NCBI GenBank assembly: GCA_023653785.1
Contig: JAMKCH010035278.1
Span: 1 to 64,000 of the forward strand
Origin: Ophioderma brevispina
Taxonomy: Eukaryota; Echinodermata; Ophiuroidea; Amphilepidida; Ophiodermatidae
Direction of reading: 5' to 3'
Length of the DNA stretch: 64,000 bases
The notes beneath the pieces are model-generated. The model saw only the letters and a list, made by a program, of their open reading frames with translations, made no database searches and was not told the origin of the DNA. How positions within the stretch are numbered: the stretch's first letter is position 1; each line of letters starts with the position of its first letter. The position numbers and the translations under genes are program-made. Below, in pieces: positions 1 to 10,651 of the stretch.

Positions 1-1722
1 TTAAGGTGCAAATAGGTATTTTGGGGCATTTCACTTCTCAGAAGGGAAATGCATAATTTCAGTCAACATTGGAACGGGAATCAGGCTTCAGTTAAATATT
101 TAATACAACATATGTGTTTTTTGAATATTTCTTCTTCTTTTCTCTGTTACAGTGAACCCACTGGTGGTAAATCTCCACAGTTCCACGCGATGAATCAGTG
201 AAATCGTACACTCGAGAGCAAAATTCAGACATGCCTTTGAGACGGAAACCCAGGTGAAAACTTCACGTGTATTTCAAACATGAAAGCAGGGCAGGTAGAA
301 AGGCAAAATCCCAATGGGGAATCCCCTGCATGTCCAGCTGTGAAGAAGCCAACTGAATGCTGATGGTATAGATAACGGCGATGTTAGTGCAGATTCCAGA
401 AACCTTAATCAACTTCCCAAGAGGGCAAAGTGGAGAAACTGTTGGAATTTGGGAACAAGATTTAATAGAGGGGGACTATATGAAGAAATGGCCAACAGAT
501 GAGGATACGATGGACCCAGATTCAGAGTCGCAGGTTGTGATAACATTGTTTTGAACAGTTGAGAACGCTTAAAGGACCAGATTGTCATTGTAAAATCTTC
601 AAATAAAATGAATGGGCACCTTCTGCAATCACTTCCAGTTCTTTGAAACATTTTTAGTGTAATACATTCTGTAAATACGCGAGTAGTGACTGGTATTATT
701 TTGACCACTGCTTGCCATGGACAGTCGAAGGATGTTTTGACATTTACATTTTACAGAATGTAAACATCCAACTGTTCTCAAATACGTTGAAGTGGTTTCA
801 GTAATTTTTCACTTCGATTTTGGTGAATATTTTCTAGGCAAACGTTAAATTCGCCGACTATCTTGCGAATTACTGTTGTGAAATCTCTTTACCGGACAAA
901 CTACTGGACTTAGTAATATTTCTCTTTACGCTAAAATAATATTAAATACATTTATTTGAAAAAGGCCATGGTTGGATTCGAACCTGGATACTGCATATAA
1001 ATCGATGCTCTATCCACTACCTAGCGATGGAGTAATGTGGGTGGTGATTGAATTTTTAATCCTACATAGCTTTACGGAATAAACAGATAATACGCATTGT
1101 GAAAATGATAGTATACTATATAAATAGCGCCCACATAAGTTTGTCCGGTAAAATAGATTTCACAACAGTATTCGCCGAACTAATCTGGCGAATAGTCACT
1201 TCCATATTTTCTATCCAAACTTGCCATCTGTTTCTGCATCGTATATTTTGCCTTATTTCTGTTCATGGCAACACTCTTAAAAGTGAAGCTTTGAAACTTG
1301 TGGTTACCCCCATTTATTTCTGATATATTGTAGCTGTGTAGGTTGCTATTAATTTATTTTTTTGTATACATTCATAAGTTACTGAAAAGACCCAAATATG
1401 GTGGCATATTCATGTTAAGATGTTTATTAACTGTATATTCATGTTGTTTTTAATACTGCACATGTCATCATATTCATTGACTGGACCAAATGACAGTGTG
1501 CATTTTTTAAGTCATCAGTGAAATTTCCCATTGCATCCATTGTACTTTCTCAAATTGGCTGTGATAAAAAAGTGTGCCAATTTTGCATGCAATTAAGGGC
1601 CTGCCTTGTTTCCTTAACCTCATTTCTTTCTCGGTAAAATTTGAAAAATTTGGTATAATTTGATAATTCATAGGAATATGGCCAATCCTTGGTTGTCAGA
1701 TTCAATTGTCATCTGCAAAACA
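1..1722. other. Non-coding stretch, no gene recognised
   Basis: AT-rich DNA with only short chance open frames. The one recognisable item is a tRNA-like segment at 964-1029, listed separately. I see no splice-bounded coding block, no domain-like translation and no clear TIR element here. Confidence 0.6.
964..1029 (-). repeat. tRNA-like sequence (SINE head or tRNA relic)
   Basis: Read on the minus strand there is an A-box-like stretch (GTAGTGGATAGAGCA, 1006-1020) followed by a B box (GGTTCGAATCC, 974-984), the two internal RNA polymerase III promoter blocks of tRNAs. A short T run follows. The T-arm and acceptor stems do not pair well, so a working tRNA is unlikely. It is more probably a tRNA-derived SINE head or a decayed tRNA copy. 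Confidence 0.5.
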
Positions 1723-2077
1723 TTAAAGGTGCAAGAGAGAGAGAGTTCACATAAGCGGTTCCCTAAAATGTGAAAATTTGATTGTGCACGAATGTAACAC
1801 TTCTATCAAAAATGTCCCCTATAGAAGGGTTAAGCTGAGAAATATTCTTTGGTACCAAAAATTTGTGACATTTTAAATTACTATTGGAGCAATTTTACTA
1901 AATTCAGCTATATTTGATTGAAATTAAGCAAATGAAAATTGCCTTTTGTTTTCACCTTCAAGATATTTCTGTAGCCAAAGACAAGTTACTAAATCTATTG
2001 GTGGTCTTATCTACATGTATTGAAATCATCATATGACACAGTATATGGGTGCCCCCAATCTCTCGTTGCACCTTTAA
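1723..2077 (+). mobile_element. TTAA-flanked MITE, family M1, copy A
   Basis: A non-coding element of about 350 bp. It starts TTAAAGGTGCAAGAGAG and ends with the inverse form (CTCTCGTTGCACCTTTAA), so TTAA lies at both outer edges (1723-1726 and 2074-2077). The interior matches six other copies in this window: landmark phrases are GAGAAATATTCTTTGGTACC, the region around 'ttgccttttgttttcacctt', and 'atttctgtagccaaagacaa'. No transposase is encoded. TTAA flanks suggest a piggyBac-like or other TTAA-targeting source, but the TIR does not begin with the CCY usual for piggyBac. Confidence 0.85.
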
Positions 2078-2160
2078 GAATAGAAAGTCTTCAAAGTCCT
2101 TTACATGGGAAGATGGATTTCAAATGGGCATGTTTATATACATGGCCGCAGTGTAGTTAA

Positions 2161-3020
2161 AACGCTCTGCTCGATTTGGGCGTTGAGGATTTTCCCAAAT
2201 GTCATTTAGGGAATTCTACTGTATTTTCAACGCAGCCTTGGTCCCAGTGACATTGCCAATCAACCTTTTAAAAAATGGTCATACATCTATGTAGATTCAA
2301 CCCATCTTGTCACCGGAGTCAAAGTTTTGGACAGCGTCGATTAGTTGGGAGCGGAGACAGAATCGGTGGTCCGATTCCACCTGTTATCATGATCGAACTA
2401 AGATAATCTGTTCTTTCATGATTAATAGAGGTAAAGACTTTTTGGTTCCTTCGTATCCAAAGCACTGGCATTCAAAGTCATTAACATTCAACCTCACCCT
2501 GTTTTACATTGAATCCATTGACAGTGTTGAAGAAAATACAATTAGTCCAAATGTTTTGAGAGTTATGTGTTTACGTGCCTGAATGAGTTTCACTAGCTTC
2601 AGAATTGCTTATCTCTGGTATCGGATTCCGTGTTTCAATGGATTTAGCGTGAAGTTTTACTTTTCATCCACTGCACATCCCCTCATTCAATGCCAAGACC
2701 GTCCGAAAAGTACTAGAGGGCAACGATGGGTTGAAATCTACTATATAATATCATGATAATTTAGGAAAAAATTATTGCCTTCAAATCTGTCGGGGTTAGT
2801 GGATTAACCCCCTGCAAAATAGTGGATTTCCAATAACGATCATATTAGATTTAAATATTTGTGACGAGGCCTAGCCTTTAGTCAAGTCCTGTGTGTGTAA
2901 TCATTCGATGTGCGTAAGAGTGCATCATCCGTTTAATTCTTTCAATAACACTAGCAGCTCGGTTACGCGGAAGTTGATCGCCGTTCTGTTGCTGTTAGTT
3001 GGCATGTCCTACCCTCCCTG
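2161..3020. other. Segment present only in duplication unit 1
   Basis: Between the shared flank ending near 2160 and the shared block starting near 3021 ('gagagttttattccgta') lie about 860 bases with no counterpart in unit 2, where the two flanks are only about 45 bases apart. It is either an insertion in unit 1 or a deletion in unit 2. It holds a 91-codon open frame that resembles nothing I recognise. No TIRs were seen at its edges. Confidence 0.6.
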
Positions 3021-3091
3021 TCTTTGAGAGTTTTATTCCGTAAGTTCTCTTGAAGTAACACAAAAAACAACGCCTTTCTGACAGAAATAGG

Positions 3092-3155
3092 TTTGTGTAT
3101 AGCAGAGTGTACAGATCAAAAGGTTACTGGTTCGAATGTCAATGAATCCTTTCTT
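3092..3155 (+). repeat. tRNA-like SINE head, unit 1 copy
   Basis: A-box-like 'tatagcagagtgt' is followed by 'ggttactggttcgaatg', a B-box match. The same segment recurs in unit 2 near 5258-5325 with a short insertion between the boxes. It is probably the head of a tRNA-derived SINE rather than a tRNA gene. Confidence 0.45.
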
Positions 3156-3248
3156 TCATTAAATAAGAATTTCTTAATTTTAGAGTTAGAGACGTAAATT
3201 CACTTTAAACTTGGTGCAACAAAACATATCCATACTTGAGGACACCGT

Positions 3249-3701
3249 CGAGGGTTGACAATCGAAGGACGTAACTTGGTGGTCATCTAGGCAAAAAGCA
3301 TATCTTCTCACATCATACTTCCTTTTGCCATAACCCCCACACTATCACATCTACATCAAATTAGTTTCAACATGACAGACTGCTTATGGCAAAAGGGCAT
3401 ATTTTCGTAGGGTTGACATCAAAAGAACGTAACTCAGCACTGAAATAATATAAAGCAATTTCTTAATTTTGGCGTTCATAATTAAAAATTGTTCTTTGTT
3501 TACAAAGTTTATATAATGTTTGCTTAGAGTCCCATATATGAGCTTTAATGTGCTGTTTTACATTTTGAGTAATGAATAGATTTTTGCTTAGTAGAAATAT
3601 TAAACATCCCTTTCTCAAAAGCAGTATTACAGCAATTTAAAGAAATTCGTTAATATTTCTGCAGTGGAGTTCCGTCCCTTCTGATTGGTTGTCAACCCTC
3701 G
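3249..3701 (+). mobile_element. MITE family M2, unit 1 copy
   Basis: A non-coding element of about 453 bp with terminal inverted repeats: left CGAGGGTTGACAATCGAAGG, right 'gtcaaccctcg' preceded by 'ttccgtcccttctgattgg', roughly 25-30 bp matched with mismatches. A further partial copy of the terminal motif lies inside at 3409-3435. It abuts the SINE head at its right end. No transposase; superfamily not assigned. Confidence 0.75.
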
Positions 3702-3800
3702 ATGTGGTCCAGTGGATACACAACCGCCATCATGACCCAAATGTCCTGGTTTGAGTCCCCATTGGAGCAATGTAGTTGTGTCACTGTCTCTCTGCCAACC
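3702..3800 (+). repeat. tRNA-derived SINE, truncated copy
   Basis: Box A 'tggtccagtggata' and box B 'ggtttgagtcccc' mark a tRNA-derived head. The element is cut after 'ctgccaacca', where unit 2 of the duplication begins. The complete counterpart is at 5875-6133. Confidence 0.8.
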
Positions 3801-4067
3801 ATTAAAGGTGTAATGAGAGAGTTCACATAAGAGTTTCCCTAAAAAATGTAAAAATTCATCAAAAAATATCAAAAATGTCCCCATGAGAAAGGGTTAAGCT
3901 GAGAAATACTTCTTTGGTACAAAAATTGTGAAATTTTAAATTTACTATTGGAGCAAATTTACTAAATTCAGCCTATATTTTAAATGAAAATTGCCTTTTG
4001 TTTTCACTTTCAAGGTATTTCTGTAGCCAAAGACAAGTTAAGAAATCTATTGGTGGTCTTATCTAGA

Positions 4068-5017
4068 AATTTGCGCATCCATCAGTTTTTGAATAATAAA
4101 AATAAATTAAATGATTAGACTCTGGCATGATTACTAAGATGAAGCAAAGTTTTCTGGCCGGATGCCCTTCCTGACGCCAACCACAGTTTTTGGCGGTGGG
4201 CCTAGCCTTTGGCCATCCAAGACCTCCTCACAAGGCAGCAAGTTCCCAAACCCCCTTAACCCAGGGGCCCGCTCGGTTTTTTGGCGCCGACCATACCCGC
4301 CAGTCACAGAGTACTTAAACGGTCACATGTTTGCATTTTATAGAAGTTAGCTGGGACTTACTAAAACTCCACAAATGACCTGCTCACTCTGCCTGGATGC
4401 AGTTTAGCATCTTACCCTGCAGCATGGGCAAAGTGGAGAGAACTGGCAGGTGTTATTGGTGACAAAAAGATGCCAAGGAGACTGAAAGTCAAGGTTTACA
4501 ACACCATCATCCGTCCAGTGTACTGTGTTGCTGTACGGTGCAGAGTCATGGACAGTGGGAAGGAAAGAGGAAAGAATTCTGGAAGCAACAGAGATGAGGA
4601 TGTTAAGGAGGATAAAATGAGGGACAGAAAGAGGAGTGAGGATATCAGGAAGGAGTTAGGAGTGAATGATATCAACGAGAAGGTGAGAGAGATCCGAATG
4701 AGATGGTACGGTCATGTAATGAGGATGGCGGATGAAGGCCCGGCTAAGAAAGTGATGAACACTAAGATTGATGGAAAGAGACCTAGAGGAAGACCCAGGA
4801 AGCGATAGAACGACAATGTAAAGCAGGACATGGACCACTTCCAGGTGAAAGAAGAGGATGCAGGAGACAGACATCTGTGGAGGAGGAAGACAAAGGCAGC
4901 CGACCCTGTGGATCAGCACCCTGCAGATCAGCGGGAAACTGGGCGTTAAGGAAGAGAGAGAGAAATTAAATACTTTTTGAGTTATGTCAAAAAGTATCAG
5001 ACGGAGACTTTTTTCTG
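4068..5017 (+). mobile_element. Non-LTR retrotransposon 3' fragment
   Basis: An insertion in MITE M1 copy B that is absent from copy A. 4386-4963 encodes the C-terminal end of a LINE polyprotein: a 'WRELAGVIGDKKMP'-like stretch, then KVKVYNTIIRPVY (motif after the reverse transcriptase), then RWYGHVMRM and GKRPRGRPRKR, and finally a WRRKTKAADP-like tail. Frameshifts and stops break it, so it is a dead 5'-truncated copy. 4156-4230 also carries 'ggccggatgcccttcctgac', a phrase I associate with the 3' ends of RTE-type elements, so two LINE pieces may be joined. The clade (RTE or CR1-like) is uncertain. Confidence 0.75.
4386..4963 (+). pseudogene. LINE ORF2 C-terminal remnant
   Basis: The longest intact frame (4470-4808, 112 codons) reads MPRRLKVKVYNTIIRPVY, then an indel-disturbed stretch, then EVREIRMRWYGHVMRM-like and DGKRPRGRPRKR. 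These match the region downstream of the reverse transcriptase in 'endonuclease-reverse transcriptase' LINEs. Upstream, in another frame, is a CSLCLDAV-type Cys segment. The frame stops at 4806 but homology continues to about 4963. It has no endonuclease and no RT core, so it cannot function. Confidence 0.75.
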
Positions 5018-5424
5018 AGTGTATATGGGGGGCCCCCAAATCTCTCATTGCACCTTTAAGAATAGATGTCTTCAAAGTCCTCTACAGGGGGAATATGGAT
5101 TTCAAATGGGGCAGTGTTTATATACATGGCCACAGTGTAGTTAAAACCCAAATGCCATATACACAGCACACTTGTATTTGTGTTCATCACTGTGAGAGTT
5201 TTATTCCGTAAGACTATTGAAGTAACACAAAACAACGCCTTTCTGACAGACAGATAGGTTTGTATAGCAGAGTGTAATAGATAGAGACGGTACAGATCAA
5301 AAGGTTACTGGTTCGAATGTCAATGAATCCTTTATTTCATTAATAAGAATTCTTATTTTAGAGTTAGAGATAAAATTCACTTTTAAATGGTGCACAAACA
5401 TACCAGTACTTTGAGGACACCGTT

Positions 5425-5874
5425 CGAGGGTTTACATCAGAAAGACGGACCTTGGTGGTCCATCTATGGCCAAAGAGCATATCTTCTCACATCATACTTC
5501 CTTTGCCATAACCCCCCCCCATCACATCTACATCACATGAGTTTCACATGAGCAGACTGCTTATGGCCAGGGCATAATTTCGGGTTGACAAGTCAGAAAA
5601 GACGTAACTCACACTGAAAGAAAAATAAATAATTTCTTTAATTTTTGCTGGTCATAATTAAAAATTGTTCGTTTGTTTACTAAATTTATAATATTTTTGC
5701 TTACAGTACCATATATGAGCTTTATGGAGATTTTACATTTGCGAATGAAGTAGATTTGCTTAGTAGAAAATATTAAACATCACATTTCTCAAAAGCAGTA
5801 TTACCATCAGATTTAAAGAAATTCTTAATATTCGTTTCAGTGCTGAGTTCCGTCCTTCTGATTGTCAACCCTCG
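5425..5874 (+). mobile_element. MITE family M2, unit 2 copy
   Basis: Same organisation as 3249-3701, with left end 'cgagggtttacatcag' and right end 'ccttctgattgtcaaccctcg'. It is about 450 bp and non-coding. It differs from the unit 1 copy by scattered substitutions and small indels. Confidence 0.75.
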
Positions 5875-6133
5875 ATGTGGTCCAGTGGATACAAAACCGC
5901 CTCATGACCCAAGGTCCTGGGTTTGAGTCCCATTGAGGCCAATGGGTTGTCACCTTGTCTCTCTCCAACCAGGTGGAATGGGGAGCTGTAGGAATATTGT
6001 CCATTAAGCCCCGCCCAAAGGTATGATTATGCCTTGGGCATTTGTAAGGCAGCTGACATATTCTAGTGGCAGCAGAATAATGTAAAGTGACTTTCATACC
6101 TTGTGAAAGGCACTATATAAATGTTGACATTTA
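5875..6133 (+). repeat. tRNA-derived SINE, full copy
   Basis: The head has box A (tggtccagtggata) and box B (ctgggtttgagtccca) in correct order. The body runs through 'gggcatttgtaaggcagc'. The tail includes 'gtgaaaggcactatataaat', a 3' end style shared with SINEs that borrow L2/CR1-type LINE machinery. It would be transcribed by RNA polymerase III and mobilised in trans. The LINE partner is inferred, not shown. Confidence 0.8.
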
Positions 6134-6257
6134 TTTGAGCTCTACCAGATTTGATTACCATAAAAACAGTTGTGTGCATAACCTTTGTCTTCAAGTAGAT
6201 AGCCCATTACATTTAAAAAACCCATATCCTGTAAAAGAGTTAGATAGTCTTAATAGA

Positions 6258-7705
6258 CAGAGATGCCAGCACCTGATTGAAAAAAAAAACCTGAAAATTG
6301 GCACGGGGTCCAGGGGCAGAGGCCCTGCGGGGGGGCCCAGGGGCATTGCGCCCCGGAGCTCCTTGATTTAGCCATTTTTAAATACCCAGCGAAAGTCAAT
6401 GGGTACAAATTTTATTAAAATTACATGATAATTCAAACAGAATGGTAATTTTTCATTGAAAATATGCTTATCTGTTGACAATTTCATGTTTCATTTTATT
6501 AGCTTTAAAAGTTTATCAGATGTCATGAAAATCAAGACTGTTCAACATGCATGACATGATGGGCTGACTTACATGCCTACCTAGGATAGCCTTGCCAGCT
6601 GATGGTTCTGTTAAAGGTGCAACGAGAGATTTCAAGTCATCTATATTTTCTGGGATATTTAGTGATTTCATATAGATAAACACTCAATAGATTACCTACC
6701 TTTAATTGGCAGCAGGAAGAACTTAAAATGAAAACAAAAGGTGATTTGTATATGCTTATATTTCAATAGAAACCGGGCGTGAATTTCGTATTTGCTCCTA
6801 TACAAAATTAGAAATTTCACAATTTTTGTACCAAAGAAACAGTTCTGAGCTTAATCCTTTCAGATGGGGATATTTTGGATAGAAAGCTTTAGAACAGTGC
6901 AAAAATCAGAATTTTCACATTTTTTCAGGACACCTGTTATTTGAAATCTCTCGTTGCACCTTTAAGTCCTTCCGCCGCACGGCTGTAGAAAAACACTGGT
7001 ATCTCTTATGCCATTTTTCAATCGCCCTCCCTGTTTCTTTTATGTACATCTTTATTTGCGTGACCATTTGATCCTTTTATCGCTTCCTTCCAGCTTTGTC
7101 TTCCCCGACGATCCATAATTCGCGCATTTATACACCATGGTGACGGTCCATGTGCAGTAGTGCGCCAGTCCAGCTTGGTTCAGTTTCCTCATGTACTCTG
7201 ATAAAAAATCGTCATTGTCGTTTTTCTCTTCCAACCATGACCAGTTCCATTTATTGTCTTGATCTTTCTCTTCTATCGATTGTAAATCATCAGTCCGTTC
7301 AACAACTTTAACATTCTTCCATTTTTCCTACCGAAAGTATACGGCATAACCATGCATAACACACATCGCGCAGCCTTCGCTGATCAACTCCTTACACGGT
7401 GCCTGTAGGATGATCGCTTACGGTACCCGTCTACGATTTTCTTGTAGAATGGTACGTTATTGTGATCGAGTCGGAAACCAACTACACATTAAAAGTTCGC
7501 TTTTGCCGGAGGGGAGCGATATAACACTAAATTCTCGTCGTTCAATCACACTTCATTTATTTATTTTTTGGCATCACCCAACGACCGGAAAACCATGTTT
7601 TTTTGAAACTGTACTAAACAAACCCAAAAAACGGAAAAACCAGACAGTTTTGGGGTTGTTAAAAAACCCGGATTTCTGGGAAAAACCAGAAAACTGGCAT
7701 CTCTG
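6258..7705 (+). mobile_element. 1.4-kb TIR element, ends CAGAGATGCCAG
   Basis: The left end at 6258 (CAGAGATGCCAG) is the inverse of the right end at 7705 (CTGGCATCTCTG). The CAG...CTG form resembles hAT termini, but no 8-bp target duplication is evident. It contains the G-rich block 6304-6360 and a nested M1 copy (6611-6965). No transposase frame is visible, so it is non-autonomous or decayed. Confidence 0.6.
6611..6965 (-). mobile_element. MITE M1, copy C, nested
   Basis: Full-length copy in the opposite orientation to copy A. TTAA lies at both edges; ends are TTAAAGGTGCAACGAGAG and CTCTCGTTGCACCTTTAA, a near-perfect TIR. It sits inside the 6258-7705 element and therefore inserted after it. 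Confidence 0.9.
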
Positions 7706-8594
7706 AACAGAGGAGTAAGAATTTAAAATGGCATAGCCTAACAGCCAGTGGCAACATCACGAGGAAAAGGGGGACATTTTCTCCCAAATATTTTTTTGTT
7801 CCTAACTTCTTCCCCCCCCCCCCCATTCAAGGCCCAGTTAGCATAATTAGAACTTGTTAAAATTTTTTTAAATATTAAAGTAATATTTTCAAATGGCAAT
7901 GGGCTTGACAAACCAATCAGTTTTTAAAAAGGTTACCCCTTTGTTCCAACAACCTACCCATCTTGACCCCCTCCAAAAAAATTGCATTCCCAAAAAATAA
8001 GATGCTGGTACCACCACTGCTAACAGCAAGAAAATAGCAGCAGTATTATTGCTAAACGTACTGCTCTATCGTGTCCTAAATTCCCTCTTAAATTCCCCAT
8101 TTTGCCACACTGTAAACTTTCATCCAAATTATGGAGCGGTCATTATGGTAGGCCAGGGGGAATGACGGATTTCAACTTTTTTTGCGTCAAATTTTCGCGT
8201 TCCCCCTCGCTTCGGTTCACACATTCACACTCCTCCCTCTACTATCGTTGATGAAAATTTCATTGTTCCCCCCCCCTCTTACAAAAATTTTTCGGGTTCC
8301 CCTCAAATCCTCCTTCCCCCCCTGGCGTAAATATGACCCCTCCCCTTAAAGCAGAAGATAAACATTTCAATGTTATTTTCAAACCAACTAAAATCTGTGG
8401 TTTTTGTTTCTGGTTAAAATGGACCGTGCTCATCAAATAGAGGAAGATGTGGAATGAGTACCTTTTGTGTTGACTGTTGAGAATTTGCATACTGCCATGT
8501 TGAATCTTGAAATTATAAATACTTTGAATCCAAAAAGAGTGCAGCTTCTTTGATCTCATTTTGACGACAAAATTGTTGTATCACCAGAATTCTG
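7706..8594. other. Non-coding stretch
   Basis: No gene recognised. It holds a 13-base C run (7812-7824) and C-rich patches at 8200-8345. The open frames here are short and low-complexity. Confidence 0.55.
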
Positions 8595-8964
8595 TTAAAG
8601 GGGCCAACAAGAGATTCACAAAATCAGGTTGTCTCTAAAAAATCAAAAAGCTTATGAATTTTTGACCTGATCTGATGTATAGCTTTCCATCAAAATATCC
8701 CCACCTAAAAGGATTAAGCTGAGGAAATGTTTCTTTGGCTACAAAAATTGTGAATTTCTAATTTCGTAGGAGCAAATACGAAATACGAAATTCAGGCCTA
8801 TGTTTTATATTGAAATATAAAGCAAATCAAATTCACCTTTTCTCTCTTTTAAGACATTTCTGTAGCAAGACAAGGTAAGAAATCTATTGAGTGTCTAATC
8901 TATAATGAAAAGTACTATTATGACACAATGTTTTGGTGCCTAAAATCTCTCGTTGCCACCTTAA
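8595..8964 (+). mobile_element. MITE M1, copy D
   Basis: Begins TTAAAGGGGCCAACAAGAG, ends with 'aatctctcgttgccacctta', and TTAA lies at both edges. The interior carries the family landmarks (for example 'atgtttctttggctacaaaa'). About 370 bp. Confidence 0.85.
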
Positions 8965-9058
8965 TAATTAAAAAGGCCCTCAAAATATGTTACTTAAACA
9001 CACTATCAGTGATCCCCCCGAAGGAGTCAAAATATTTTAAATTTGCAAAAATAACTCT

Positions 9059-9415
9059 TTAAAGGGGCATTTCGTGATCCACAACCTGTCCCCCGAATTA
9101 CCTAAAAAAAGTCATATTTTATATCATCTTGAACTGGTTAGCTTAGTAATCCATGTGTTATTAATATCTTACGTGCAAATTAGGTCATATCGGTAAGAAA
9201 TTTGCAATTTTGTATTTTTGTGTCCGTTTACAGACAAAAACAGTACAGTGGCTATGGGACCGTGCCCTGTGGAAACAAGGCAATTGCTTGTTGTCTAACA
9301 CAAAACCAACAAGATGGGGGGGATCGACTCAAATTTTGTGAATAAGCTTTTCTCCAGGATATCTAGTGAACAATGATAAAACAGGGGGTGCTGAAATCAC
9401 AAAATGCACCTTTAA
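9059..9415 (+). mobile_element. TTAA MITE family M4, nested in M3
   Basis: Ends: TTAAAGGGGCATTTCGTGAT at left and 'atcacaaaatgcacctttaa' at right, so TIRs of about 18 bp with TTAA at both edges. About 357 bp, non-coding. A partial relative begins at 45940 (TTAAAGGAGCATTTTGTGAC). Confidence 0.8.
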
Positions 9416-9609
9416 AAGTGCAGATAAGTCTAGAATTCTATAAATATTTTTCCAAGTGGAAAAAAAATTGATAGAAAGGTAGAAAACAGCAGTGTCCAAA
9501 GATACTAATCTCCATTCATAATAATAATAGCCTATGATATTGGCCTCTAAGCGATTTCACAAATGGCCACTGATCACGTGGCCCCAATCATACCATAAAC
9601 CATTGAGCA

Positions 9610-9870
9610 TCATTTCAAGGGTGCAGCAGATCAGGATCAGCGCTTTCCCGTATCAGCAAACATACACGAGATAACCATCGCAGCCGGGACAGCTTCCCAA
9701 ATATCGCCTGGGGAAATCGGGGCAAATAAGCGGTTAGTTTCTTGTCCAGGGAAATTACAAGACAGCGGAATCTCACAGGGCTCGAAAGCACGCCTATACG
9801 CATGGATGAGAATACACTGGAGTCGAGCGCTTACCTGATTGAGCTATCTTGTCCGCATTACGTGTTGTAG
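9610..9870 (-). repeat. tRNA-derived SINE, minus strand
   Basis: On the minus strand, 'tagctcaatcaggtaagcgc' is a box A match and 'gctttcgagccc' a box B match about 50 bases on. A body of about 170 bases follows, containing 'gggaagctgtcccggctgcg' and ending near 'gctgcacccttga'. It interrupts the M3 element that surrounds it. Exact ends are uncertain. Confidence 0.65.
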
Positions 9871-10052
9871 CAAGAGTCCGTACCAGATAGTAATGAGTAA
9901 AATATCAGATTTTGTTCTTATTAGGTTGCTTTAGTCCTATAACTTGTGGGGGTGGGGTTGGGGTATGTTAGGATACCTAAACTTGTTACGAACATGCAAA
10001 ATTTGATTTTTGATGATTTTTTTTGTAGTTCAGCAAATCACTGATAGTGCCT

Positions 10053-10340
10053 TTAAAGGTGCAATGAGAGATTTCACATAACAGTTGTTCCTAAAAAGTG
10101 TGAATTCTGATTTTTGCACTGATGTAAAGCTTTATAAAAAAATAACCCCGTCTTAAAGGATTAAGCTGAGAATTATTTCTTTGGTACAAAAATTGTGATA
10201 TTTTTAATTTCCTATACATGTAGGAGCAAATAGGAAATTCAGCCTATATTTTATATTGAAATATATAAGCATATAAAATCACCTTTTGTTTTCATTTTAA
10301 GACATTTCTGTAGCCAATTTAAATGTAAGAAATCAATATG
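10053..10340 (+). mobile_element. MITE M1, copy E, 3'-truncated
   Basis: Starts TTAAAGGTGCAATGAGAG and follows the family to 'ttctgtagccaa'/'gtaagaaatcaat', then diverges without reaching the right TIR. Its left TTAA is the same four bases as the right TTAA of the M3 element at 8994-10056. Confidence 0.8.
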
Positions 10341-10651
10341 AAACCACTACATACATCATGAGTACTGGAAACTGCTGAAAATGTAGTTAACAAAATGTTG
10401 ATCATGTAAGTAGAACAATGTTTTAGACAAAACCATCTTGTCAAGTTCCTTAAACCTACTCTTAAAGGTGCTTGTTCCGATTTTTGTCTATCATGTTCTC
10501 TACTTGATATGAGAAACTGACACTTGTACACACTGACTATCAAGTACCGTGGGAAACAAACTTGCAGTTTTTATGGTAGATGCGTAAATGCCAGTGTAAT
10601 GCCCCCCTACTGTGCTAATGTTGATGGTTAACCATTAAAATGGTAGTTTTT

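Larger units (their letters stand above)
1723..3800 (+). repeat. Tandem segmental duplication, unit 1
   Basis: Unit 1 runs from the left end of MITE M1 to a point inside a tRNA-derived SINE. Unit 2 (3801-about 5968) repeats the same order: M1, flank (2078-2160 against 5060-5145), a second tRNA-like segment, MITE M2, SINE. Unit 1 also contains about 860 bp (about 2161-3020) that unit 2 lacks. The junction at 3800/3801 joins a SINE cut at 'ccaacca' directly to the M1 left end, as expected for a head-to-tail duplication. Confidence 0.85.
3802..5059 (+). mobile_element. MITE M1 copy B, split by a LINE fragment
   Basis: The left part 3802-about 4067 matches M1 copy A up to the phrase 'ggtggtcttatct'. 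The right part about 5018-5059 resumes with 'agtgtatatgg' and ends CTCTCATTGCACCTTTAA. TTAA is at 3802-3805 and 5056-5059. The intervening 950 bases are foreign to the family. Confidence 0.85.
3801..5968 (+). repeat. Tandem segmental duplication, unit 2
   Basis: Second copy of the unit at 1723-3800. It carries M1 (3802-5059, interrupted), the 5060-5145 flank, the tRNA-like segment, M2 (5425-5874) and the SINE up to about 5968. After that the SINE continues uninterrupted, so unit 2 holds the original right-hand junction. A LINE-derived insertion is present only here. Confidence 0.85.
8994..10056 (+). mobile_element. TTAA MITE family M3, copy 1, with two insertions
   Basis: The left end 'acactatcagtgatcc' is the inverse of the right end 'aaatcactgatagtgc'. 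TTAA occurs at 8994-8997 and 10053-10056. Related copies at 11369-11728 and 19005-19356 are about 355 bp, so the extra length here is insertions: a second MITE (9059-9415) and a tRNA-derived SINE (about 9610-9870). Confidence 0.75.

Noticed and set aside
964..1029. Functional tRNA gene on the minus strand
   Set aside because: A and B boxes are present, but the T-arm and acceptor do not pair, so it is listed as a tRNA-like repeat.
4470..5075. Independent genes on both strands
   Set aside because: The + frame is the C-terminal end of a LINE and the minus frame (4656-5075) is its shadow.
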